From Proteles cristata cristata (lineage: Eukaryota > Chordata > Mammalia > Carnivora > Hyaenidae), in NCBI GenBank assembly GCA_017311185.1, contig JAESUZ010002551.1, forward strand, positions 744,001 through 808,000: DNA of 64,000 nucleotides, written 5' to 3'. Of the stretch, positions 1 to 9,005 are shown one piece after another. Position numbers and translations under genes: made by a program. Numbering within the stretch: position 1 is the stretch's first letter; each line of letters starts with the position of its first letter. Under the pieces are notes generated by a model. The model was not told the DNA's origin. It saw only the letters and a program-made list of their open reading frames with translations, and searched no databases.

Positions 1-597
1 GAAATAAAAACGGAACCATCTTTTTATTGCCTCAGAGTTTATATAATTATTTTAATATCTCAGTAAACTCAGTAAAATAGCTTTCTAATGAAATGGGACA
101 AATGCCAATTAGATTTCAAAGAATCTCTAGTCCTAAAATCCCTCTTTCTACACGTGTACAGGCATGCCATTTTATTAACCTATTCATAAAAAATATAATA
201 CTTCGAAATTAAAAAAAAAATCATTAGCAGTGATATGAAGCAGTCTCCATATGTCATCTATTGAAAGATCCATGCAGAATTGCTGAAAATAAAGAGTCCT
301 AGAGCTTTAGCGAATAAGAAAACTGCATCATTGATCTATTAACTTCTTCCTTGGGGGTTTTATTATTTATTTTAGGGGGGGGTATTTAAACCAGCCTCAG
401 AAATCAATGGTGTATCTAAATAAAATATTCGAAAAAAATCCAAAAAGGAAAATGATTGTTAAGAAGTATATTATTTTATTTAAATAATTATAACTCTTTT
501 GCAAGGTGTAGGAACTTGCGTTTCAGTAGTACCATGGTATCTATTCCTTTGAAGCAATGAAAATATTTGAATGCTTTCTTATTTAGGAGTTACTATT
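1..597. other. Unique AT-rich sequence, nothing recognised
   Basis: No long open frame, splice-flanked block or familiar repeat was seen before the first SINE. A G-run near 376 and several A-runs are the only local features. Confidence 0.5.
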
Positions 598-615
598 AAG
601 AATGGAATATAATTT

Positions 616-832
616 GGGGTTCCTGAGTGGCTCAGTTGGTTAAGTGTCCGACTTCGGCTCAGGTCATGATCTCATGGTTTGTGGGTTCAAGCCTCGCGTC
701 GGGCTCTGTGCTGACAACTAACTCAGACCCTGGAGTCTGCTTCAGATTCTGTGTCTCCCTCTCTCTCTAACCCTCCTCTGTCTCTCTCTCTGTCTCTCAG
801 AAATAAATAAAACATTAAGAAATTTAAAAAAA
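616..832 (+). mobile_element. tRNA-Lys SINE (SINEC, feliform type)
   Basis: The tRNA-like head carries an A-box-like TGGCTCAGTTGG and a B-box-like GGGTTCAAGCC, followed by a CT-rich tract and an A-rich tail with AATAAA. It is flanked by an 18-bp direct repeat (598-615 and 833-850) matching at 16 positions, so the insertion is complete and moderately old. Confidence 0.93.
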
Positions 833-1059
833 AAGAATGAAAAATAATTTAGGTGAATTTGTCATTTTTTAATGACATGATTTTCCCCCCATGGTTTTAA
901 ATCTCAATTATGTAATTATTTCTTAACCCTATAATGGATATTAACAAAGCTCAGATTTTCAACTTTTATGACACTCAAAGAGAGTATGCTATATATAGTG
1001 AACTCTGAGATTTCATTCTGATGAGTCCTGTGCTCATTGAAGAATGATTCCTGGTGTTA

Positions 1060-1076
1060 CTGTAAAACTGCTTTTA
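1060..1076. repeat. L1 target-site duplication, left copy
   Basis: CTGTAAAACTGCTTTTA occurs here and again, identically, at 8001-8017, immediately outside the two ends of the L1. A perfect 17-bp duplication is the footprint of target-primed reverse transcription and suggests a fairly recent insertion. Confidence 0.95.
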
Positions 1077-1140
1077 TTTTTTTTATTTATTTTTTCACAA
1101 ATAGTTTATGTCAAATTAGTTTCCACATAACACCCAGTGC

Positions 1141-1290
1141 TCATCCCCACAAGTGTCCTCCTCCATGCCCACCCCTCCTCCCCCCCACATCCACCAGTCC
1201 TCAGTTTTTGTCAGCATTCAAGAGTCTCTCATGGTTTGCCTCTCTCCCTTTCCCCCACCATTTCCGCCCTTCTTCTCCCCCTTGGTCCTC
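1141..1290 (-). other. L1 3' UTR with G-rich (quadruplex-capable) tract
   Basis: On the plus strand this stretch is almost pure pyrimidine with C-runs of three to seven. On the L1 sense strand it is therefore a purine tract with several G-runs. G-rich polypurine tracts that can form G-quadruplexes are a known feature of mammalian L1 3' UTRs. The same tract recurs in the L1 3' ends at about 55590-55725 and 63240-63360. Confidence 0.75.
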
Positions 1291-1292
1291 TG

Positions 1293-4200
1293 TTAAGTTC
1301 CTCCTAATTCTCCTATACGTGCACACATATGATATTTGTCCTTCTCTGCCTGACTCATTTCGCTCAGTATAACACCCTCAAGGTCCATCCATGTTGCTAC
1401 ACATGGCCAGATTTCATTGTTTCTCATTGCCATGTAGTATTCCATGGTATAGATAAACCACATCTTCTTGATCCATTCATCTGTTGATGGACACTTAGGC
1501 TCTTTCCATGTTTTAGCTATTGTGGAGAGTGCTGCTATGAACATTGGGGTACATGTGCTCCTATGCATCAGCATTTCTGTATCCCTTGGGTAAATTCCTA
1601 GCAGTGCTATTGCTGGGTCATAGGGGAGTTCTATTGTTAGTTTCCTGAGGAACCTCCACACTGTTTTCCAGAGGGGCTGTACCAGTTTACATTCCCACCA
1701 ACAGTGTAGGAGGGTGCCCGTTTCTCCACATCCTCGCCAGCATCTAGAGTTCTCTGATTGGCTCATTTTAGCCACTCTGACTGGCGTGAGGTGGTATCTC
1801 AGTGTGGTTTTGATTTGTATTTCCCTGATGAGGAGAGATGCTGAGCATCGTTTCATGTGTCTGTTGGCCATCTGGATGTCCTCTTTGGAGAAGTGTCTGT
1901 TCATATCTTCTGCCCATTTCTTCACTGGGTTGTTTGTTTTTCGGGAGTGTAGTTTGGTGAGTTCCTTGTAGATTCTGGATATCAACCCTTTATCTGATAT
2001 GTCATTTGCAAATATCTTTTCCCATTCTGTTGGTTACCTATTAATTTTCTGGGTTGTTTCTGTTGCTGTGCAGAAGCTTTTAATCTTGATGAGGTCCCAA
2101 CAGTTTATTTTTGCTCTTGATTCCCTTGCTTTTGGGGATGTGTCAAGTAAGAAGTTGATGCGGTGGAGGTCACGGAGGCTGTTTCCTGCTTTCTCCTCTA
2201 GGGTGTTGATAGTTTCCTGTCTCACGTTCAGGTCCTTGATCCTTTTTGAGTTTATTTTTGTGCATGGTGTGAGAAAATGATCTAGTTTCATTCTTCTGCA
2301 TGTTGCTGTCCAGTTGTCCCAACACCATCTGTTAAAAAGGCTGTCTTTTTTCCATCGGATATTCTTTCCTGCTTTGTCAAAGATTAGTTGGCTGTATACT
2401 TTTGGGTCCACTTCTGAGTTCTCAATTCTGTTCCATTGGTCTATGTGTCTGTTTTTGTGCCAATACCATACTGTCTTGATGATGACAGCTTTGTAGTAGA
2501 GGCTAAAGTCTGGGATGGTGATCCCTCCCGTTTTGGTTTTATTTTTCAGGATTACTTTGGCTATTCGGGGTCTTTTGTGGTTCCATACAAATTTTTGGAT
2601 AGTTTGTTCTAGTTTTGAGAAGTATGCTGGTGCAATTTTGATTGGAATTGCATTGAATGTGTAGAGTGCCTTAGGTAGTAATGACATCTTAACTATATTT
2701 ATTCTTCCTATCCATGAGCATGGAATGTTTTTCCATTTCTTTGTGTCTTCTTCAATTTCCTTCATAAGTTTTCTATAGTTTTCATCATACAGATCTCTTG
2801 TATCCTTGGTTAGGTTTATTCCGAGGTATTTTATGGTTTTTGTGCAATTGTGAATGGGATCAGTTTCTTGATTTCTCTTTCTGTTGCTTCATTGTTGGTG
2901 TATAAAAATGCAACCGATTTCTGTACATTGATTTTGTACCCTGCAACTTGGCTGAATTCTAGGATCAGTTCTAATAGGCTTCTGGTGGAGTCTGTCGGGT
3001 TTTCTATGTAGAGTATCATGTCATCCGCGAAGAGTGAAAGTTTGACTTCCTCTTTGCCAATTCTGATGCCTTTGATTTCCTTTTGGTGTCTGATGGCTGA
3101 TGCTAGGACTTCCAGCACTATGTGAAACAGCAGTGGTGAGAGTGGGCATCCCTGTCGTGTTCCTGATCTCAGGGGGAAAGCTCTGAGTTTTTCCCCGTTG
3201 AGGATGATGTTAGCTGAAGGCTTCTCATAGATGGCTTTGATGATGTTTAAGTAGGTTCCTTCTATCCCAACTTTCTCGAGAGTCTTTATTAAGAAGGGAT
3301 GCTGTATTTTGTCAAATGCTTTTTCTGCATCTATTGACAGGATCATATGGTTTTTATCTTTTCTTTTATTGATATGATGTATCACATTGATTGATTTGCG
3401 AGTGTTGAACCAGCCCTGTAACCCAGGAATGAATCCCACTTGATCTTGGTGGATGATTCTTTTTATATGCTGCTGGATTCGATTTGCAAGGATCTTGTTG
3501 AGAATTTTTGCATCCGTATTCATCAAGGATATTGGCCTGTAGTTCTCTTTTTTTGCCGGATCTCTGTCTGGCTTGGGAATCAGTGTGATGCTGGCTTCAT
3601 AAAATGAGTCCGGGAGTTTTCCTTCGCTATTTTTTGGAATAACTTGAGAAGAATTGGGATTAATTCTGTTTTAAATGTCTGGTAGAATTCCCCAGGGAAG
3701 CCATCAGGTCCAGGGCTCTTATTGGTTGGGAGATTTTTGATCACTGATTCAATTTCTTCACTCGTTATGGGTCTGTTCAGGTTTTCTATTTCTTCCCGTG
3801 TGAATTTTGGTAGTGAGTGTGTGTTTAGGAATGTGTCCATTTCTTCTAAGTTGTCCAATTTGTTGGCGTATAATTTTATATAGTATTCCCTGATAATTGC
3901 TTGTATTTCTGAGGGGTTGGTTGTAATAAGTCCATTTTCATTCATAATTTTGTCTACTTGGGTGTTATCTCTTTTCTTTTGGATAAGTCTGGCTAGAGGT
4001 TTGTCAATTTTGTTTACTTTTTCAACAAACCAACTCTTGGTTTCATTGATCTGTTCAATTGTTTCCTTGGTCTCTATGTTGTTTATTTCTGCTCTAATTT
4101 TTACTATTTCTCTTCTTCTACTGGGTTTAGGGCATTCTTGTTGCTATGCCTCTAGTTCCTTTAGGTGAGCTGTTAGATTTTTGACTTGTGCTTTTTCTAA

Positions 4201-5142
4201 TCTCTTGAAATAGGCCTGGAGAGCAATGTACTTTCCTCTTAGGACTGCCTTTGCCGCATCCCATAGATTTTGAATTGTTGTGCTTTCATTTTTATTTGTT
4301 TCCATATATTTTTTAATTTCATCTCTAATTGCCTAATTGGCCCATTCATTCTTTAGAAGGGTGTTCTCTAACCTCCATGTTTTTGGAAGTTTTCCAGACT
4401 TCTTCCTGTAATTGATTTCAAGTTTCAAAGCATTGTGATCTGACCATGTGCATGGTATGATCTCTATTCTTTTATATTTATTGAGGGCTGCTTTATGTCC
4501 CAGTATGTGATCTATCTTGGAGAATGTGCCATGCGCACTTGAGAAGAAAGTAAATTCCCTGGCCTCAGGATGTAAAGTTCTAAATATATCTGTCAGGTCC
4601 ATCTGGTCCAATGTGTCTTTCAAGTCCATTATTTCTTTAGTGATTTTCTGTCTGGTTGACCTATCCATTGCTGTAAGCAGAGTATTAAAGTCCCCTGCTA
4701 TTAGCACATTCTTATCTATAAGCTTGTTTCTGTTTGTGATTAATTGTTTTAGATATTTAGGTGCTCCCATATTCGGTGCGTAGACATTTATGATTGTTAG
4801 TTCTTCCTGATGGATGGACCCTGTAATTATTATGTAGTGCCCTTCTTCATCTCTTGTGATTGTCTTTATTTTAAAGTCCAGTTTGTCTGATATAAGTATC
4901 GCTACTCCGGCTTTCTTTTGATTTCCTGTAGCATGATATATATTTCTCCATCCCCTTACTTTTAATCTGAAGGTATCTTCCAGACTAAAATGAGTTTCTT
5001 ATAGACAGCATATAGATGGATTTTGTTTTCTAATCCATTCTGCTACGTTATGTCTGTTGATTGGAGCCTTCAGCCCATTGACATTCAGTGTTATTATTGA
5101 AATATGTGGGTTTAGAGTCTTTGTATCTTTTGTAGGGTTCAT
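1293..5142 (-). pseudogene. L1 ORF2 (endonuclease / reverse transcriptase), disrupted
   Basis: ORF2 starts at ATG 5142-5140 (protein begins MNPTKDTKTLN). The N-terminal APE-type endonuclease shows LNVNGL, then AGDFNT, KIDHILG and SDHNALKLE, which carry the family's catalytic Asp, Asn and His residues. The reverse transcriptase spans about 3945 to 2840 with [28 protein letters not shown] and the active-site FADD. The C-terminal motif [18 protein letters not shown] fits the L1 CX3CX7HX4C pattern. It is broken by in-frame stops at 4999-5001, 4333-4335, 4144-4146 and 2034-2036, by an apparent 4-bp deletion near 3618-3625, and by an apparent 1-bp deletion near 2834-2845. The frame after the last stop runs to a normal end at 1293. 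Each break is a small local change, so the gene was probably intact or nearly so at insertion. Confidence 0.96.
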
Positions 5143-5188
5143 GTTTGTTGTGGTGTCTCTGGAATCTTTGTTCCTTGCAACCTTTCCT

Positions 5189-6081
5189 TCAGAGCATCCC
5201 TCTCAGGATTTCTTGTAGGGCTGGCTTCGTGGTGACAAATTCTTTCAATTTCTGTTTGTTTGGAAAGGTTTTTATCTCTCCTTCTATTTTGAATGACAGG
5301 CTTGCTGGATAGAGGATTCTTGGCTGCATATTTTTACTGTTCATCACATTGAAGATCTCTTGCCATTCCTTTCTGGCCTGCCACGTTTCAGTAGATAGGT
5401 CTGTCACCACTCTGATGGGTTTCCCTTTGTATTTTAGGGCCCTTGTCTCCCTAGCTGCTTTCAAAATTCTCTCTTTGTCCTTGTATTTTGCCATTTTTAT
5501 GATGATATGTCGTGTAGAAGATCGATTCAAGTTACGTCTGAGGGAGTCCTCTGAGCCTCTTGTATTTCCACATTTACTTCCTTCCCCAGGTCGGGGAAGT
5601 TCTCTGCTGTAATTTGTTCCAGGACTCCTTCAGCACCTTTCCCTCTCTCTTCCTCTTCTGGGATTCCTATGATACGGATATTGTTGCGTTTGACTGTGTC
5701 GCTGAGCTCTGGAATTCTTCTTTCCTGTTCCTGGATCAGTTTGTCTCTTGTTTTGTCAGCTTCTTGTTTTTCTATAATGGTGTCTTCTAAATCACTTATT
5801 CTCCTTTCTGCCTCTTCTATCCGTGCATTGGAGGCCTCTAATTTATTATGTATCTCATTTATCACATTTTTTAATTCTTCATGCCTATTTTTATTTTCCA
5901 TTCTGTCTGTAGCCATAGTTTCTTTGATGTCCCCTATGTTTTTTTCAAGCCTTGCTATTAATTTTACCATTATTATTCTAAAATCTTGTTCACTTATGCT
6001 GCTGATATCTGTTTTGAGCAGTTCATTAGCTGTCATTTCTTCTTGGAGTTTCTTTGGAGGAGAGCTCTTTCGTTTCGTCAT
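5189..6081 (-). pseudogene. L1 ORF1 (RNA-binding chaperone), one frameshift
   Basis: ORF1 starts at ATG 6081 (MTKRKSSPPKK) and would be about 297 residues, compared with 338 in human. Residues about 45-130 form a charged heptad-rich coiled coil that would mediate trimerisation. An RRM begins near residue 131 (NNIRIIGIPE). After 184 codons the frame hits a stop (5527-5529). The C-terminal domain continues without further stops in the next frame to 5189, including NRSSTRHIIIKMAKYKDKER. The simplest reading is a single-base deletion in the C-run at about 5541-5545. ORF1p binds L1 RNA in cytoplasmic particles. The frameshift would remove the C-terminal RNA-binding domain. Confidence 0.95.
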
Positions 6082-6889
6082 TTTAGTTAGCTTTCCGGCT
6101 CTTGTTGGTTTTAAATACCTGTTATGCTCTCTGTTTCTATGAGCACTGCTATATCCAAGAAGACTCTTTGACTTTCCAGGGCCTATCCTTTCAGAGATTG
6201 TTTTTTGAATGGTATCCCTCGGTCACTCTTGTTGGGACCTTAGTTATTTTATTTTCCTATTGGTAGTGATATTTGGGACTCTTCACCTTGTGTACTCTAG
6301 TTTGTTTCTTGAGGTAACCCTGGAAAAGAAAACAGACAGACAAACACACAGGGAGCAGGAGTACACAAACGCACAGGCTAATTCAACTAACATGCAAAGC
6401 GAGAGGGAAAACGAACAAGTTAAGAGAAAAGACGGAGGAGGGAGTGCTAATAATAGGGAGCATAAAATACATAAAAGGGTCGAAAAGGGGAAAAGAAAAG
6501 GAAAAAAAAAGAAAACCGATGGACCAAGAACGGTTTAAAGCATATAACCGGATTTCCCAGCTACAGTTAAATAGCCGTGTGTATGCAGTGCTGGTTGAAG
6601 AGCATAGAGAAAAAGAGAGAAGGCAGGGCGAGAAGAGGCAGATTTGGAAATAGAATGAACAGGCAGAAGGGATAAGAAGCTTTTTTCAAAGAGGTAAAGA
6701 GAAGAATATGGTTGGATAGGTGAGAGAAGGATGCTGGAATTATCCAGAGAAACTATATAGTCTAATTGCTCCTGAGAGAAATAGCTGAAAATGTCGGTAG
6801 GTGTAGAATTTACATTTACAGAATGGACTTGTTGTGATTGTTTAAGCAAGCTGGCGACCAGAGTTAATCAGGTCAGTGTTTTGGGGAAA

Positions 6890-7008
6890 AAAGCGAGAAA
6901 AGAGAAAGAAGAAGAAAAAAGAGAAAAGAAAGGGAAAAAGAAAAGAAAGAAGAAAAAAAGGAAAAAAAAAAAAAAGGAAAAAAAAGAAAAAAAAAAGGGA
7001 GGAGGGCA
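6890..7008. repeat. Polypurine (GAAA-rich) tract in L1 5' UTR
   Basis: About 120 bases of almost pure A and G on the plus strand (polypyrimidine on the L1 sense strand), without a strict repeat unit. It separates the CpG-rich distal promoter region from the proximal leader. Length variation by slippage is likely. Confidence 0.8.
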
Positions 7009-7353
7009 CCTCTCAGGCAGGGATGGGCGTGGCGTGATCCGATGCCTCAGGCAGGGGTTCTGCCTTGGCGATTGTGGGGAGGAGAGTGACGGTGCTCCAG
7101 TCCCTTCTTGAACCCCGCGCTGCAGCTCGCTTTTTTTTTTTTTTGGCGTGTCAACTCCCCGTTCCGGGGACGCAGCCGAAGTTGGTTGCACTCTTCAACC
7201 CAGGCCAGTTCCAATCTCCAAATCCCAGTCCGCGCCCCGCTGAAGTTGCCTTAGACACAGCTTCCCAGACAACCCCCTCGGGCTATTCCAGGCTCCCTGC
7301 TGAGCTCTGGGGGCGGAGTCAGGATCGCTGCTTCCTTCTCTGGGTCGGGCTGG

Positions 7354-7365
7354 TGCGCATGCGCG
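7354..7365. promoter_or_regulatory. NRF1-type site in L1 5' UTR
   Basis: TGCGCATGCGCG matches the near-palindromic NRF1 consensus (YGCGCAYGCGCR) exactly and sits in the CpG-rich half of the L1 5' UTR, about 640 bases from the element's start. NRF1 drives TATA-less CpG promoters in many tissues. Function here is inferred from the motif only. Confidence 0.55.
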
Positions 7366-7428
7366 GGGGCTTGCCTGCCGGGTCCGCGTAGCCTGAGCCC
7401 GCTGGAGTGAGGAAAACCGGGTCTCTCT

Positions 7429-7693
7429 ATGGCTCGAAACACGAACTCACAGGCAAATTTCCCAGTTTTTAGCTCTTTGCCTTCCCTCTCGAGTTCCAGC
7501 CAGCCAGGAGCGCGGACGCCCGGTGTTTGCCCGGCTCTTTCAGGGGTCCCATTCGCCCTGGAGCTACAATGGCGGCAGGCGCGCCGCCGCTCTGAAATCG
7601 TCGAACCTCCAAAAGAGGCACAAAGAAGCAGTTTGTGTGCTCAGCCTCCCCCAGGACCAGTTGGCGCGAGGGGACCTGGTGTGCAGGTATTTG
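7429..7693 (+). CDS. ORF0-like antisense ORF in L1 5' UTR (candidate)
   Basis: An ATG at 7429 on the strand opposite to the L1 opens a frame that continues past two splice-donor-like sequences: CAG|GTATTT at 7687 and TTG|GTAAGT at 7694. The unspliced frame ends at 7770. The start lies about 570 bases, and the donor about 305 bases, inside the L1 5' end. Human L1 has a short antisense ORF (ORF0) in a comparable place, driven by an antisense promoter and spliced into flanking sequence. The protein is Ser/Pro-rich and I see no domain. The start context is moderate (G at +4, no purine at -3). The open frame is seen directly. Expression and homology to human ORF0 are not shown, and chance in GC-rich DNA is a real alternative. 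Confidence 0.35.
7566..7576 (+). promoter_or_regulatory. Possible second YY1-like box, antisense to L1
   Basis: ACAATGGCGGC resembles the YY1 core ATGGCGGC, in the orientation opposite to the box at the L1 5' end. It falls inside the candidate antisense ORF. The motif is short, so this is suggestive only. Confidence 0.3.
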
Positions 7694-7699
7694 GTAAGT
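7687..7699 (+). promoter_or_regulatory. Tandem splice-donor-like sites, antisense to L1
   Basis: CAG|GTATTT and TTG|GTAAGT lie seven bases apart on the plus strand. The second has a full consensus GTAAGT. They would let an antisense transcript from the L1 5' UTR splice into sequence to the right. Confidence 0.4.
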
Positions 7700-7979
7700 A
7701 CGGTCTTTCTATGCACCAAGCGGAGGTTTTTCTGTTTCGCACTCTCTTTTTCCCCTCTCACTCCCCGTAGAGGGTAGAGGGGGATCGCCTCCCACCCTGG
7801 AGTCTCCGATCCCGGCCCGATTTTACCTTCCCCGGTTCGCACTCACGTTAGAAGGCTTTCTCAGTGGATTCTGCGTCCTTTTTCTCCCAGTCTCTCAGGT
7901 TTTGTAAGGTTTCCAATGGCTTCAGATCTTTTCTGTGTGATGTATGGGCGCGAGTGCAAGTACGGAGCTCCTTACTTCT

Positions 7980-7990
7980 CCGCCATCTTG
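7980..7990 (-). promoter_or_regulatory. YY1 box at L1 5' end
   Basis: On the minus strand CAAGATGGCGG starts 11 bases from the first base of the element (8000). A YY1 site at about this position is characteristic of mammalian L1 and helps set the correct transcription start. Its presence supports the 5' end assignment. Confidence 0.8.
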
Positions 7991-8000
7991 CCCCCTTCCT

Positions 8001-8017
8001 CTGTAAAACTGCTTTTA
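8001..8017. repeat. L1 target-site duplication, right copy
   Basis: Identical to 1060-1076 over 17 bases and directly adjacent to the L1 5' end. Confidence 0.95.
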
Positions 8018-8099
8018 AAGGAGAATTGTGAATGGCTTACAATGTATAAGGGGTGCTTTTCAAGTCCAAAATAGTTTATAGTTTATGCAGTTTTGATTC

Positions 8100-8290
8100 C
8101 TAAGCTTGTCTGATTTAGTATATTATCATTTGAGGCTGGCACTAAAGTAATTATGGTCTCCATTTTATAGATGAGAAATGGGACACTTAAAAAGTTTCAG
8201 AAACTTGCCATGGTTCATGAGTCTTGTTTCTGCAGAGATAAATTCAGTATCAATTCCTAGGACTCATTTACAAGTTAAATGTTCTTACAT
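8100..8290 (+). repeat. MIR fragment
   Basis: The core and downstream part of a mammalian-wide tRNA-derived SINE can be followed: a Cys-like spacing region, CCATTTTATAGATGAGAAA, then a degenerate 'cttgcc...catgagtc' continuation. It is heavily diverged. Confidence 0.6.
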
Positions 8291-8439
8291 TTGTGCCCTA
8301 CTTGTATATAGTTAAAAAAAAACTCTATTCCCTATAATTTTATGACAGAAGTTACTTCTAGACCTATCAAATGTTCTGAAATAGAACAGATAGGATTATC
8401 TCAAAGAGAAGCATTATCTATTAAAAATAATAGTTACTT

Positions 8440-8638
8440 GGGGATTCCTGGGTAGCTTAGTCAGTTAAGTGCCCGACTCATGAATTTGGCTCAGGTTACA
8501 ATCTCAGTTTGGTGAATTCAAGCCCTGCATCAGCCTCTGTGATGACTGTGTGAAGTCTGCTTCAAATTCTCCCTCTCTCTCTGCCCCTACCATGTCTTGC
8601 TCTCTCTCTCTCTCTCTCAAAATAAATAAATAAACTTT
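8440..8638 (+). mobile_element. tRNA-Lys SINE
   Basis: A degenerate head is followed by a CT-rich tract ending in a long TCTC run and an AAATAAATAAA tail. The flanking repeat at 8424-8439 and 8639-8654 is 16 bp with one mismatch. Confidence 0.9.
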
Positions 8639-8935
8639 AAAATAATATTTACTTAATATATCTGTTTCAAACACACTTATTTGTAATTTTTAAGTGAAAA
8701 GAAAAACCATTAAATTAAGAATAAAAATTAAAAACTTAAGCAGGAATGTATCCTAATTTATCTAAGTCAATGTTAAATATTTATGTATGTTAATACCATG
8801 AAATGTGTTAAAGATAGAGCTTTGAAAACAGTCTACATTTTCTAAATCCTAGAGCAGAATCGTTTGTGCAACTGTTAATTACAAAAAATGTTAGTAGTTA
8901 TGATAGAAACTACAGTAAAGTAAATAATAAAATAT

Positions 8936-9005
8936 TATTTTTTTTAAATTTATGTGTTTTGATTGATAGAGAGCTACCGGGAGGGGCAGAGAGAGACTAA
9001 GATCT
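8936..9005 (-). mobile_element. SINE 3'-end fragment
   Basis: A T-rich run followed by a GAGAGAG-type segment with GGGAGGGGCAGAGAGAGAC matches the 3' half of the local SINE in reverse. The tRNA head is missing. Confidence 0.55.

Larger units (their letters stand above)
1077..8000 (-). mobile_element. Near full-length LINE-1 (carnivore L1), minus strand
   Basis: This is one continuous L1 of about 6.9 kb, read right to left. It has a 5' UTR (8000 to 6082), ORF1 (6081 to 5189), a 46-base spacer, ORF2 (5142 to 1293), a short 3' UTR with a G-rich tract, and an A-rich tail seen as the T-rich run at about 1077-1096. The 5' end carries the YY1-type box expected about ten bases from the start of an L1. 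Perfect 17-bp duplications flank it, so it is not 5'-truncated. ORF2 retains recognisable endonuclease, reverse transcriptase and C-terminal cysteine-rich motifs, but seven disabling changes across the two ORFs make it non-autonomous. L1 proteins act in cis to nick genomic DNA and copy their RNA into it. The same machinery mobilises SINEs such as those around it. Confidence 0.97.
6082..8000 (-). promoter_or_regulatory. L1 5' UTR with internal promoter
   Basis: About 1.9 kb lies between the L1 5' end and the ORF1 start, roughly twice the human L1 length. The distal part (about 7020-8000) is CpG-rich, unlike the AT-rich surroundings. The proximal part is purine-rich on the plus strand, with a long GA/A tract at about 6890-7008. 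In the L1 family this region contains an internal RNA polymerase II promoter. Retention of CpGs implies a relatively young copy. Confidence 0.85.

Noticed and set aside
4517..4783. Plus-strand frames opposite L1 ORF2 (also at 1714-1971, 1999-2280, 5669-6142)
   Set aside because: Antisense shadows of the L1 reading frames with no independent support.
6535..7842. Several other 60-110 codon frames in the L1 5' UTR on both strands
   Set aside because: Low-complexity Lys/Glu or Ser/Phe-rich translations of the polypurine tract and CpG-rich DNA. Only the frame with donor sites was kept.
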